Shown here in pieces: positions 1 through 12,329 of a DNA stretch of 64,000 nucleotides (positions are counted from its first letter, which is position 1; every line of letters begins with the position of its first letter). Both the position numbers and the translations under genes were made by a program. Below the pieces are notes generated by a model that was given only the letters and a program-made list of their open reading frames with translations, did not search any database and was not told the DNA's origin. The stretch is from Microplitis mediator (lineage: Eukaryota; Arthropoda; Insecta; Hymenoptera; Braconidae). The stretch lies in assembly GCF_029852145.1 (NCBI RefSeq), contig NC_079979.1, positions 2,528,501-2,592,500 of the forward strand, given 5' to 3'.

Positions 1-129
1 ATCGACATAATTATTTCAAGTACTGATTGATGCTTTGAAATTAATTGATTTTAATTAAAAGTATAATGAAGTAGAGAAATTTTGATCATTATGAATGTTT
101 ACAAGCCTGTTGGAGCTGAAGTACTGAAG

Positions 130-600
130 TGAGAAAAAACTTTCAAAGAACTTTTTTGTAGCAAATGTTATGACCTACAAAAAAGGTCATGAGCATAATT
201 GCCCTAAAGTCAGTAGTTCAGAAGATTTGAGCAGTTTTTCAATTTGGGCACAGTATCTAAAAAAATTTGAAAACTTTCGGAATGATTATTAATCATTAGA
301 TAATTATTGCGGCTTAAATATTGGAGTTAGGAAAAAATTCTCAAAAACTTTTTTGTAGGAAATGTTATGATCTCAAAAAAAGGTCATGAGCATAATTGCT
401 CTAAAGTTAGTAGTTCAGAAGATTTGAGCAGTTTTTCAATTTGGGCACAGTATTTAAAAAAAATTTGAAAATTTTTGGAATGATTATTAATCTTTAAGTA
501 ATTATTGCGGCTTAAATATTGGCGTTAGAAAAAAATTCTTGAGAAGTTTTTTTTAGGAAATGTTATGATCTACAGAAAAGGTCATATCCAAAATTGTCAT
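130..600. repeat. Tandem repeat, ~197-bp period, about 2.3 copies
   Basis: ACTTTTTTGTAGSAAATGTTATG recurs near 150, 347 and 544 with the same following sequence (AAAAGGTCAT...TTGGGCACAGTA...GCGGCTTAAATATT). Confidence 0.8.
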
Positions 601-1217
601 AAATGCAATAGTTAAAAAGATATGATTACTTTTATCAACAGATCTGTAGTAATAATTACAACAATTGAAAATTAATTAACGATTAACTTCATTATTCGGA
701 GGCAAAATGAGCCATAGTAATTAAAACTAATATTATTCAACTGTAAAAATCTATAGTAATTAAATATTAAAAATATAATAAATATTAAAATGTGTTTTCA
801 TTAAACCCTTTTATAGTGCGTGCACACACGCGACATTTGTGTAGATGTGTGACGTCATAATACACCTAGAGGCCGCATATGTAAATTAAACATTAACTAC
901 CCATATATATCTATATAAATATGAATATATATTGATATATATGTGCAAGCTGCGACATGCGGTACCTGCTTTTAAATTGCTCCGTTTGATTGGTAGCAGT
1001 CCATTAATCGTTATTATGCTAATTTTTAAAAACATATTCATCAAGGTATAAAGGGGTTAAATATTTTATTATTTTGATATTTACTATTTATATTTATCAA
1101 ATAACAAATATGTAAATGAAGAAATTGATCATTTTTATTTATTTTAATTATCAATGATTTTAGTGATCTATAATTATCGAGACTTTGCAAAGGTTTCATC
1201 AAGGGTGGAGATAGGGG
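601..1217. other. AT-rich intergenic DNA
   Basis: No gene, and no repeat that I can pair with another part of the window. Confidence 0.4.
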
Positions 1218-2119
1218 CCCGCATGGAAAAGCTATATATTGTTAAAAGTATATAAAAAAATGTATGGTAAATATGTGATAAATATATAGCGGCAAAAATA
1301 TCTATATTGAAAAATATATGTTTTTTACATATATTGGATTATGTATTTATCATAATATATTTACTTGTATATAATGTTTTGTATTTTTCTATATATATTA
1401 TCTCATATAATGCTCAATATATTCTTATCATATATGGATAGTATATATATAATTTATAAGTATAATATAATAAACTTGATATATATATCCATATATTTTG
1501 ACTCATATAATTAGTGGTATATGGTCTCTATATAATTGATTATATATGAAAGAATTTATATGATTAAATATATGGTTCGCGGTATATTGGAATTATATTT
1601 TTCCAGTATATCAAAACTTATATTTTTCGCAATATATTTAAAATTTTATTTTTTAATATACTTTTTCAATTTCTACACAATTCCACAAAAAAAAAGTCAA
1701 ATTTATTATTTTTTCTCCTTCTTTTCATTGACCTTAGATTTACTGGCAATAACCTAAGAAAAGTAAGAAAAGTGCCATATATTTTACAATATATTGGAAA
1801 CCATATATTTTGCAATATATTGGAAAACATATATAAAAAAAATAAAAAATACTATATATTAATTAATATACTACTTTCAATATAATATATCAATATAAAA
1901 AATATATATTAAAATATATATGTAAAACATACATAAAAAGTCATATATTGATAAATATATTGATAATATATTCGAGCAATATATTTTTTTTCAATATATT
2001 ATCATATATTAATACGGCAAAAATATAAATATTATTTTATATATTGTACAATATATCACATTATAATATTCATATATTCTATCATATATGTTTTCATATA
2101 TAAAATTTTTTCATGCGGG
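1218..2119 (+). mobile_element. ~900-bp AT-rich element, CCCGCATG ends (copy 1)
   Basis: Ends CCCGCATGGAAAA and TTTTTTCATGCGGG. It matches 6618-7510 in the opposite orientation along its whole length. The interior is rich in TATATA palindromes. The 73-codon frame at 1536 is not coding. Confidence 0.8.
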
Positions 2120-2881
2120 GGTCACCCCCACTCCCCCCCCAACTCTTTTATGTTAGATTTAATTTAACAAAATAGCATTGAAAAATTTTTCCCGTGACAT
2201 ACCCCCCCTCTACGAATTTCTATTGCCAAGGCCATTATCTCATTAACCATTAGAGATACATGAAAAGTGATTAAGAACAGTTTTGTAGAGCGTTAAATTC
2301 TACACAAAAAAGTACTTTTTATTATTTAACCTAAACTCAACGGTTACAAAGTTACAGCCCATAAACTCCAGTGGAAATTTTTAAATCGACATCTGGCCGA
2401 TAACTGGCATTCAAAATAATATCACGGCCCATCTTACCCCCAGGTAAAATTCTTAGTACTATCAGTAACCCTTGAACCCGACTGTCATAGATACTATTTC
2501 TCCAGAACTTCAATTGTTGTGAAAAAAATACAAGTGTCATGATATATATCCACTGTTGCTATTTTATCCTTAGATATAATAAGTCACGTGACATTAATAT
2601 TTGAACGGTACGTGAATTGCATTCGTACTTGCGCTTGTGGATCCGCAATATTCTTACCCTCTCTCTTTATTTCTTTCTCTTTTTATCTAGTTCACTCTCT
2701 TTCTTACTCTCACTCACTACTCTATTTATTTTTTTCTCTTTTACTAGACACTTCTTTTACCCATTTCCCACTTTCCTCCTATTTCTCACTCCCACTTTTA
2801 CTCCACCCACCACTTTTACCTGTTTCTATTCCTCTTTCCACTCAAGTCATCTCGGAAATAAATTGCTCTTATGTATTGACG

Positions 2882-2882
<1 letters not shown>
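2120..2882. other. Intergenic DNA, pyrimidine-rich toward the end
   Basis: CT-rich stretch 2650-2880 leading into a CT microsatellite; long frames here are low-complexity shadows. No gene seen. Confidence 0.4.

Positions 2883-2943
<61 letters not shown>
2883..2943. repeat. (CT)n microsatellite
   Basis: About 30 uninterrupted CT units. Confidence 0.95.
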
Positions 2944-2948
<5 letters not shown>

Positions 2949-3698
2949 ATTCTTTTTTTTTTTTTCATTTCTTATACGTCATAAATATACATATATTTGT
3001 TGGGCAAAAAAAATATTTTTACGATAAATCTGAGTATAATTTAAATCACTAGCTAATGAACGTCAACGATCGTGAGTTTTCATGTTTGATATTTTTATAT
3101 CTACTATAATTTTAATTGAGATTATTCAATGTTTTATGAAGTAATAATTAACAATTAACAATTAATAATCAATCATTATTTGTAATATAAAATTTCAAAA
3201 AAAAACTATCATTTTTCAACTATTTTCAACTATCATCCTGACCTCGGATCAGCCTAGATTTAAAAATCACATTTCCCCCTACAATTTTAAATTTCAGTGA
3301 TCAAGCCGACGATTATTTTCTGAAATATTAATTATTTTAATAACTCTTAAGAAAAATTTTAAATTCCCTCTATCAAATTTTATTAATTAATTTCGAAAAA
3401 TCTTCATTGGTCTCATTTTGAAGATCTTCCGGCTACAATTTTTACTATGTATTTAATGATCAATATTCCTCATTAAATTCCTTATAGGGTAGAGGTACCA
3501 ATTGTGGCCACTGCTCCATTTTTGGACATTGGACACTTTATTTTAATTGATGAAAAAGTGTCAAATAAAATTTGCATTTTAGTAAGGTAGAAGACCCTGT
3601 TGTTGACCATGATCCAGTTTCTGACTTTTTCAACTTTTTTCTAACTTACTTAAAAAATTATAACTTTAATAAGAAAATCGACTATTTCTTAATTTATA

Positions 3699-4393
3699 CA
3701 CTGTAAAAAATCCGGAGTGAATTCGGAGTGAAATTAAATCCGAATTCACTCCGCATTCACTCCGCCACTCGGAGTTCCGGAGTTTTGAAAAAAAAACTCC
3801 GCATGCGGAGTGAATTGGGAGTTTTTTTTAGCGGAGTAATCTCGGAGTGACGCGGATTTTATTTCACTCCCAATTCACTCCGGTCCGGAGTTTTAATACT
3901 TAAATAAATTTATACTAATTTATATTAAACTGCTAAACAATGTGTGTGTGTGCGTGTGTGTAAATGTGTGCGTGTGTGAAAATGTGTGCGTGTGTGCAAA
4001 TGTGTGCGTGTGTGCAAATGTGTGCGTGTGTGCAAATGTGTGCGTGTGTGCAAATGTGTGCGTGTGTGCAAATGTGTGCGTGTGTGTACAAATGTGTGCG
4101 TGTGTGTGTTCGATTGTGTACTTGTGTGCAAATGTGTGCGTGCGTGTGTGTGCGAGTGCGCATGTGTGCCTAAATATGTATGTGCGTATGTGTGTGCATA
4201 TCAGCTGATCAATAATGTAATACGCAAATTTTTACTTCGATTTTATTGAGTGGAGTTATATTTTATTAATAATATTTTCAAAACTCCGCTTCGGAGTGAA
4301 TTTCACTCCGAGAGGAGTAAATAATTAAAAATTCATTCACTCCGCATTCACTCCGGATTTAATCCGCATTCACTCCGCGAATTGTTTACAGTG
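3699..4393 (+). mobile_element. MITE with ACTCCG-rich TIR and GT minisatellite (copy 1)
   Basis: Ends CACTGTAAAAAATCCGGAGTG and CACTCCGCGAATTGTTTACAGTG, TA flanks. Subterminal CGGAGTGAAT/ATTCACTCCG repeats surround an 18-bp GTGTGTGCAAATGTGTGC minisatellite (about 3940-4200). Tc1/mariner-type by TSD. Confidence 0.85.
3940..4200. repeat. 18-bp GT-rich minisatellite
   Basis: About seven units of TGTGTGCAAATGTGTGCG with variants; the cysteine/valine-rich frames here are artefacts of the repeat. Confidence 0.9.
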
Positions 4394-5464
4394 TAGTAAT
4401 CTATTCTGAGCCGAATTAATGGCAATTTAAAAAACATAGAAATTATTAACTGAATAAAAAAAAAATGTTTTAGTCGTAGGTGGCTGAGGAAGTCATTTTT
4501 TAAGTGTAGTCTAAATAGTTGACGTTAGAAGGTGCGACAATTGAATTCGAGCACTAATTATCATGTCAGTAAAAAAATTTAATTAAAAAGGTATGGATAG
4601 ATCAATATTTAATTAAAATTTGTTATAATATACGTATAAAACATATTAAAATGAGTTTTGTTTCTAAAATTTGAGGGTCAATAACTAGGCTCAATTTTAA
4701 AGGTGTGATGAAGTTGTTGACCCTCAAATTCTAACCTACTACGAACGAAGTTATCTATTTAATTACATGTCTATAAAATGTAAAAATAACAATAGTTATA
4801 GTTTTATTAAATTATTTGTCATTATTTTTGATAATAAAGACATAAATTGACATTTAATATTTATTTTTATAAATAAAAAATCATATTTAGATCTTGAAAG
4901 TATATTTTTGGAGTGATAAAATGGAGGAAAAAAAAAAGTAAACCAGAGTAGTTTTAACAAATGATTTTAATTTTTTTATTTCTGTAGTGTTTTATAGCAT
5001 GACTAATTATTTATATTTTAAATATTAAAAAAAAACTATGTATTGGTTGTAAAAAATATTTAATTTATTTATCTAAACAATAATTTTAGTTTATTCAAGC
5101 TTAGAAAGTACTTCATAATCATGGTTCAATATGAAGGTCAGAAACCAGGCCACTGTGAGGGTCAGAAACTGCGACCTGAAGAATTCTGACGGTCAGAAAC
5201 TAGGTCTCTGAAAGTCAATTTTTAAAACCTCAATTTAAATTATTCATTCAATTCGAATAATTTTTTACGCACATCACTTTATTTGACGAATCCTAAACTA
5301 GTCGATAAATTTTTTTTTTCTCATTAAGTTAAATCTTACATTAACTATCATAGTATAACCTCAACTGGCACTCTTAGAAGGTCAGAAACTGGGCCCCTTA
5401 CCTTAGTGGGATAGAAGTATCTTTAAACATATTAAAAACATTAATTATGTTATTGGGTTTTTTA

Positions 5465-5707
5465 CACAGAAAAAAATAATTTCTGGGTGCAAGAATTTTT
5501 TTGTATTGTAAATTGAACAAAAAAATTTTCTTGGGACGAGAAAAAATTTATTGACTCAAAAAGTTTTTTCTTGCTCTGAGAAAATTCATTCTCGCCATAA
5601 GAAAATTTCTGTTTTCAATTCATGATGCAAAAAATTTCTTGGGCTAGGAAAAAATTTTCTTGGGACGAGTAAAAAATTCTTGTGCCAAGAAATCCTTTTT
5701 TTCTGTG
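5465..5707. mobile_element. Short MITE, CACAGAAAAAAA ends
   Basis: Flanked by TA at 5463-5464 and 5708-5709; ends CACAGAAAAAAATAATTTCT and its complement; internal AATTTTCTTGGGACGAG repeats. Confidence 0.7.
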
Positions 5708-5770
5708 TACAAATTATTTTATTGTAATTTTTCAAGTGTCCAAAACTGGCCAAAAACGGTACCTCTACCC

Positions 5771-6617
5771 TATGTGAATTTTTTAGCCAGATCTCTAAAT
5801 CGATTTTCCAAAAAAAAAAAAAAAGATAAATAATAATAATAATAATTATAATATTATTTTTTTTACTGACCTGAATAGTAATGAATAGTACGTTAATAAC
5901 ATGCAAGGATACTGGTAATCTTTAGTACGTAAGGAAATCAATAAAACAGTGAATTATATATATATATATATATATATAAGGTAATAAATGTATGTGTTGC
6001 ACTACAAAGTATGTGAGTGTGTAAGTGAGTATTGTGGTAGTTAAGATAGTATATATTGTAACAATTAATCACAGGCTGTGATCTCGTATCGAATACAAAG
6101 CGAATCCCGAGTGGTCGGCGTTATCAAGAACCGACGGTCAGTCCAAGGACTCGTGATAAAATAAATCCGGTTTTATACTCATTTCTCTAATTCAATCTAA
6201 TCGATTACTTTATATTAACCTTTTACCTTTTATAATTTATGCATAGAATTATTTACATGATTTATTGTTTCATATATTTTATAATTATTTGCATTTATAA
6301 AATCTAGAGGTTTTTATTTTTTATTAGTCAGGTTTCGAGGATCGATATCTGAGAAACTGATGATCGGAATTTGATCATGAGGGTCTGAAAATTGTAGCCG
6401 AAAGTCTGATCTGTAAAATAAGACCAAGCAAGAAAATTTTTTTTTATTAGTTTGGAAGCTATGAATTTTTGAAAATTCATTGATGGAAGGAATTTTGAAT
6501 TTTTTGTTTGGGAGTCACTAACATATTCGATATTTTAGAAACTAATTAGTGGACCTCGATTTAAAAAAAAAAAAATTATAGCGGAAAATCGGATCTTTAA
6601 ATCAAGACCAATCCCAC
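5771..6617. other. Intergenic DNA with (TA)n and degenerate repeat
   Basis: (TA)n at 5955-5978. 6040-6200 is a more GC-balanced stretch of unknown nature, possibly an LTR fragment (starts TGTAACAATTAATCACAG). 6330-6610 holds the degenerate GGTCT-type ~190-bp repeat. No gene seen. Confidence 0.4.
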
Positions 6618-7510
6618 GCGCATGAAAAAACTTTATATGTGAAAACATATATGATAGAATATATGAATATTATAATGTGATATATTGTACAATATATAAA
6701 ATAATATTTACATTTTTGCCGTATTAATATATGATGATATATTGAAAAAAAATATATTGCTGGAATATATTATCAATATATTTATCAATATATGACTTTT
6801 TATGTATGTTTTACATATATATTTTAATATATCTTTTTTATACTGACATATTATATTGAAAGTAGTATATTAATTAATATATAGAATTTTTTATATTTTT
6901 TATATATGTTTTCCAATATATTGCGAAATATTTGGTTTCCAATATATTGTAAAATATATGGCACTTTTTTTAATTTTCTTAGGTTATTGCCAGTAAATAT
7001 AAGGTCAATAAAAAGAAGGAGAAAAAATAATAAATTTGACTTTTTTTTGTGGAATTGTGTAGAAATTGAAAAAGTATATTAAAAAATAAAATATATTGCA
7101 AAAAATATAAGTTTTAATATACTGGAAAAATATAATTCCAATATACCGCAAACCATATATTTAATCATATAAATTCTTTCATATATAATCAATTATATAG
7201 AGACCATATACCACTAATTATATGAGTCAAAATATATGGATATATATATCAAGTTTATTATATTATAGTTATAAATTATATATATACTATCCATATATGA
7301 TAAGAAAATATTGAGCATTATATGAGATAATATATATAGAAAAATACAAAACATTATATACAAATAAATATATTATGATAAATATATAATCCAATATATG
7401 TAAAAAACATATATTTTTCAATATAGATATTTTTGCCGCTATATATTTATCACATATTCACCATATATTTTTTTATATACTTTTAACAATATATAGCTTT
7501 TCCATGCGGG
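6618..7510 (-). mobile_element. ~900-bp AT-rich element, CCCGCATG ends (copy 2, inverted)
   Basis: Reverse complement of 1218-2119 with scattered substitutions; ends (G)CGCATGAAAAAA and TTTTCCATGCGGG. Confidence 0.8.
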
Positions 7511-8030
7511 CAGCCCTTAATTTTTAATTCTTAAAAAGTTATGAGTCTTTCAAGATTAATAAGAAAAATTTACGAGTAAAAATTAAGTCAATGGAGCCAA
7601 TGGTGACTTTGAACTTCGATATCTCGAAAGCTATCACTCGAAACTCGATCACTGAGCTGTGAAAATTGTAGCCAAGATTCTAATCTTTAAAATGAGACTA
7701 ATTACAGCTCTTAATATTGATAAGTTTTAAAGTTACGAATTTCTAAAACTAAAATTCAAAAAAAATTCATGTTTCTCTAGTTCCAATGCCAGCTGTTTTT
7801 AAACTTCAGGATCTCGAGAACTATCCTTCCAAAATACATAAAAAGGGTGGTCTGGAAATCGAGAAAATTCTGATCTATCGACTAGACACCAGATCTAGTT
7901 AATCTAAAAAAAAGATTGGAAGGAAAAAACAAGTATTGGTTTGCGATTAACTTTAATTTCAAGATTTTGCGGCATGTCCATTAGTTACGTATCAAAGTAA
8001 AGGCGGATCGTTTGTTAGTCGGTAGTTGGT
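7511..8030. other. Intergenic DNA with degenerate repeat
   Basis: Contains GAGCTGTGAAAATTGTAGCC...ATCTTTAAAATGAGACTAATT and similar blocks, reverse-oriented copies of the ~190-bp repeat at 9400-10080. No gene seen. Confidence 0.4.
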
Positions 8031-8520
8031 ACAGTATATATAAGAGTAACAATAACAACAGGCAGATAATGTTTTGTGGCAACAGGTGAAGAGGCAGGTG
8101 TTCGACCTGAATGCCGTGTTGCACGCGTCTAATAACCTCGATCTATGGGATCAGGTGTCTCGATTCGTTTCTACTTCTCCGGACAATAATTACTGGACAT
8201 TCTCTCTCCCCACTTTCCCCTACTCATCCCTTGACCCTCGCCCCTCTTTTGCTCACCGATCACCCGTCCCCTGTCCCCGGCCACTTTCTTCGCACGTCGC
8301 GTCGAATTCTCGTTCTTATTCTCCACCTCTCCCCGAGCTGTCGCTGCCCGCACCCCTCTGCCTCTCCTACTCCACAGTCGCTGTAGTTCAGATTATCTTC
8401 ACTGATGGCGCCAGTTATCGGAGCAGTTTAAAGCAGAGGAAAATAAAATGGAGTGGATTTAAAGACGATGGATTTTTATTTCAGACAGAAATAAATTTTT
8501 ATTTATTTTGTTTTTGAATT
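8031..8520 (+). other. GC-richer island with TATATAA and an open frame, nature unknown
   Basis: Base composition changes sharply to a proline/serine-codon-rich C-rich stretch. TATATATAAG at 8035-8044 precedes it. A 147-codon frame (8074-8517) starts MWQQVKRQVFDLNAVLH but becomes low-complexity. It could be a 5' exon, a regulatory island or chance; I cannot identify a product. Confidence 0.3.
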
Positions 8521-8940
8521 TTTGACTTTAGAAGTTACAGAGATTGAGGTATGAGATAAATTTTATTGGATAGATGAGATTTTTAGCAAAAATTCGTTTT
8601 TTTTTTGTCATGAAATTAAATCAATTGATTGTGGAATTAAAAATTGAATCGGAATTTTTTGATGAGGAAAATTTGAATTTTTGTTGAAATAATTTTTTTT
8701 TTTTTTTTTAAATATGTAACTTCATAAATTATTGTTGTTAACGAACGTTAGAAGTATCATCGTAAAGATTAGACATTTGGCTACAAATTTTTTGAGAAAT
8801 AAAAATGGGATCGACTTTTGTCATTGAGTTTTTGAAATATGGATACACGAAGTGATTTTTTTTATGGAAGAATTAAAAAAATTTTTGAAAATATTTCGTT
8901 ATTAAATCCATAAGTATTCACTAAATTTAAATTAATGCTC
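8521..8940. other. AT-rich intergenic DNA
   Basis: Poly-T tract near 8690-8710; weak matches to the degenerate ~190-bp repeat. No gene seen. Confidence 0.35.
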
Positions 8941-9391
8941 CCCGTGTAAAAAAAATTCGTTCCAAAAAGATTCCAAAAAAGTTCCGCATATGGAACTTCT
9001 AAACATGAGACGGATTAGAACTTCGAATGGAACTTTTTTGGAATGTTAGTAATTTTGATGGTAAATAAAAGTTTTTATGAACAAATTTAGAGTAAAAAAA
9101 GGACGTTCTTGGAACTTTTTTTAAATTTTGTATGGACGTTTTTTTGTGTTCTATAAAAAATTCAAAAGTGGTGATTCTGGAACTTTTTTGGAATGTTCAT
9201 GTAAAATTCCAAAAAAATTCCAAAAAGGTCCATTTTGGACTCTAAATTTGCTCATACAAACTGTTTTTTACTATCAAAATTACTAACGTTCCAAAAAAAT
9301 TCCATTCGAAGTTCTAATCTGTCTCATGTTTAGAAGTTCCACATGCGGAACTTTTTTGAAGTCTTTTTGGAACGAATTTTTTTTACACGGG
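8941..9391. mobile_element. 450-bp foldback MITE, CCCGTGTAAAAAAAATTCGTTCC ends
   Basis: The two halves are complementary almost end to end (CCCGTGTAAAA at 8941, TTTTACACGGG at 9391), centred near 9170. Confidence 0.85.
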
Positions 9392-10080
9392 TCATGATTA
9401 ACTTCATTTTAAAGATCGGATTCTCGAGTATAATTTTCTATGCTCAGTTATCAAATTTCATTGATAAGATTTTGAGATATTGCATTTTTAAAATATTTTT
9501 TTCAAAAAAGTTTCCAGTTTATTTCGCTTCGATTTTTTGTTAATTTATAATTTTTGAAGCAAGGTTAATTAAAGAATTTTCCCGGGATTAATGAAACGAT
9601 TATACTCTTGGCTATAATTTCCTTCTTCGTGTGATCAACTTCCAATCAATAGTTTCTGAGATATCGAATAATTTATAAACTCGCAAAGTGAAAAATTGAA
9701 AGTTTTATTTCGCAAGTTTTCTTAATTAACTTTCAAAAACGTATAACTTCAGAACAAATTTAATATAAAAGTCATCGTTGGTCTCAATTTGAAGGTCAGA
9801 CTTCTAACTTGAATTTTTTTTTTTTTTTACAAGATCGAGTTCCGATAATTAGTTTTCGAGATATCGAAACTTTCAAGTCAGCCCTCATCGAAAATTAAAA
9901 TTTTCTCCCATGAATTTTTTAAAATTAATTTTAAAAAATTTTCTACTTTAGAACTAAATTAAATTAAGACGTATAATTGGTCTCAATTTAAAGTTCAGAT
10001 TTTTGACTACAATTTTCACATTTCAGCGATCAAATTTCGTTAATTAACCTCTGAGAATTTAATTTATAAACTTAAATACT
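9392..10080. repeat. Degenerate ~190-bp periodic repeat
   Basis: Blocks with the pattern TTGGTCTCAATTTRAAG...GATTTTTGACTACAATTTTC...GATCAAATTTCGTTGAT...GAGATATCG recur near 9400, 9600, 9780 and 9970. Confidence 0.5.
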
Positions 10081-10284
10081 TTCTAAAAATTGATCGGTAA
10101 AATTTTCGCTGATTCAGGTCACTACTAAACCCGAAAAAAAATAGTGGAGATATATATTGATCTATGTAGATCTAAAATTTTAAATAGATCATAGAAAATC
10201 TCTGATAATTTTGGGAAGTCGTCAATGATTTTAAATTCGTAGGGATTTCAAAAGATGTCTGCTTTAACTTTAATGCCCTGACTA

Positions 10285-10408
10285 CCCATATGAAAAAAAT
10301 ATATATCCGGATATATCCGGGCAAATCTGCATATATGAGACATATATTTATGTTGCATATACGCGACATATTCCAGATTTGCCCGGATATATATTTTTTT
10401 CGTATGGG
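10285..10408. mobile_element. 124-bp foldback MITE
   Basis: CCCATATGAAAAAAATATATA...CCGGGCAAATCTG and complement, TA flanks at 10283-10284 and 10409-10410. Confidence 0.75.
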
Positions 10409-10578
10409 TAAAAATTTTTAGGTGAGCCCTATATGGGCCCTTATTGGGAAGTCCCAACTGGGTCCCAATAGGGAAATCTCCACGAGATCCCACTGGGGCA
10501 TCTCTGTTAAAAAAAATATTAAAATTCGAAAAAAATGTGATAATTTTAATTAAATCCGAAATGTAATCTAATGTACTA

Positions 10579-11435
10579 CACGGAAAGAAAATTATGGGAA
10601 GTTTTCCTATGCATTATGGGAATGGTTCCCATAATGGTATGGGAATAGTACCTATACTACTATAGGAATGGTTCCCATATATTATGGGAATCATTCCCAT
10701 ACTATTATGGGAATGGTTCCCATATTGGTATAGGAACTATTCCTATAATATTATGGGAACTATTCCCATAATGTTATGGGAACCATCCCTATAATATCAT
10801 AAAATTTTTTTTTTGCACAATAGTGTAGAAATTTCCCAAAAATTTAATTTTCTTGAATGTTTTGTGCTGACAAAAAATTCTTATTATAAATTTTAATGTT
10901 TTTTTGCCAAATACGATTTTTTTTTTCAATGTTTGAATTTTTGTTTTTATGTTTAATAATATTTCTGTGTATTGTAGAAGTGATTACCACACTTCTTTAA
11001 ATTAATTTTTTCATGATAATATGGGAACCATTCCCATAATATTATAGGAATGGTTCCTATAATAGTATGGGAACTATTCCCATAATATTATGGGAATGAT
11101 TCCCATAATGGTATACGAACCATTCCAATTGCATTATGGGAATCATTCCCATAATATTATGGGAATAGTTCCCATACTATTATAGGAACCATTCCCATAA
11201 TATTATGGGAATGGTTCCTATAATATTATAGAAAGTATTCCTATAAATTATAGGAACCATTCCTATAGTGTTATGGGTATCATTCCCATAATTATAGGAA
11301 CTATTCCTATAATTATGGGAATCATTCCTATAATTATAGGAACCGCTCCCATAATTTATGGTCGTAATTCCTATGATGGTATAGGAAAAAATTTCACAAA
11401 ATTATGGGAACCGCTGCCATAATTTTCTTTCCGTG
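10579..11435. mobile_element. MITE, CACGGAAAGAAAATTATGG ends
   Basis: 857 bp flanked by TA (10577-10578, 11436-11437). The two ends are made of repeated ATGGGAATGGTTCCCATAAT palindromes. Same family as 16323-18351. Confidence 0.85.
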
Positions 11436-11483
11436 TAGGAGCATTACTTAGAAGAAGTGTACATAATTTATGTTAATGAAAAA

Positions 11484-11564
11484 ATCCCGATGACTGCTGG
11501 GCTCGAACCTGCCTCCTTCCGATTCTAAGTCTTTGATGCTATTCACTGCGCTGACCCACGGATG
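11484..11564 (-). mobile_element. tRNA-derived SINE head (A and B boxes)
   Basis: Read on the minus strand, TGGGTCAGCGCAGTGAATAGCA (plus 11537-11558) resembles a tRNA A box and D-arm, and GGTTCGAGCCC (plus 11499-11509) a B box. Spacing is about that of a tRNA. The acceptor ends do not pair, so it is not a working tRNA. A SINE head or tRNA pseudogene fits best. Confidence 0.6.
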
Positions 11565-12163
11565 TAAACGTGCGAGTGTAAATAGTATAATTATTATGAT
11601 GCCAAAGAATAACAGATGAAGAAACAAACAATGATATTCGGAGTGAATAGAGAAAATTTCCTGCCGTTAAAAAAAACAGTTTCATTTTTTGCGGCCAAAA
11701 TGAGGTACCCCCTAAAAAAGGTGAAGATTTTTTTTATTTTCACGTTAGGTTTTCCCACTTAGGTCTCACACATGTCACAATTGGGAAATATTGACGATAA
11801 TTTTTTCTTTTTGCATTGGGATATTCTACTTAGGCCCCACTTAGGATCTAGTTGGGAAATACTGACCACGAATTACTTTATTTTTGTTTGGGATTTTCCG
11901 ATTGGGTTCTGTTTGGGCCCTCATAAGGATTTCCCTATTAGGAACGCCCATTGGGGGCCAATGAAGTCCAGATGCAAACACTGGGTGATCCCAAAGTAAT
12001 TTCTAGTCGAGTGTTTAATGCTCCTACTGAAAAATAAACACATGTCCTATTCTACTGACACCATCAGTTAAGTTTTAGTCAGTATTACCAGTAAATTTCA
12101 CTGGATCGATCAGTCATTTTGTCTCACTGAAGCAACCAGATAGTTTCACTAATTACTTAGCTA
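11565..12163. other. Intergenic DNA with short GGG/CCC repeats
   Basis: 11690-11995 has CCCACTTAGG, TTGGGAAATA and GGGCCCTCATAAGG motifs like those at 10410-10500, probably the two ends of one degenerate element around the MITE. 12040-12160 has CAGT/ACTG repeats. No gene. Confidence 0.4.
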
Positions 12164-12329
12164 CATGGAGAAAAAAATGTAGTAAATTTTACTAAAAAAT
12201 ATGAGAATAATTACTAAATTTAGATAGTTATCTTGAAACGCTTATGACTTATATGATAAATTCATAAACAGATGAGTATATTATACTAGTCGTACAGTAT
12301 TTTCTCATATACTGATTTTAGAATACTTA

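Larger units (their letters stand above)
3595..5403. mobile_element. Nested TA element, AGGTARRRGRCCC ends
   Basis: Begins AGGTAGAAGACCC, ends GGGCCCCTTACCT, flanked by TA at 3593-3594 and 5404-5405. The 228-bp relatives have an empty site here. The end region with GAGGGTCAGAAACTGCGACC also occurs at 12330-12616. It carries the 3699-4393 MITE inside. Confidence 0.7.
3487..5770. mobile_element. TA-target MITE relative, expanded by nested insertions
   Basis: Ends GGGTAGAGGTACC and GGTACCTCTACCC, TA flanks (3485-3486, 5771-5772). It is the same family as the 228-bp MITE in EB intron 4, whose sequence shows where the inserted DNA begins and ends. It contains the elements at 3595-5403 and 5465-5707. 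Confidence 0.75.

Noticed and set aside
2588..3052. 154-codon Leu/Ser-rich frame
   Set aside because: Runs through a CT microsatellite and pyrimidine-rich DNA; no start context or domain.
3925..4249. Several long Cys/Val- or His/Thr-rich frames on both strands
   Set aside because: They are translations of a GT/CA minisatellite inside a MITE.
11484..11564. Functional tRNA gene
   Set aside because: A and B boxes are present but the acceptor ends do not pair; fits a SINE head better.
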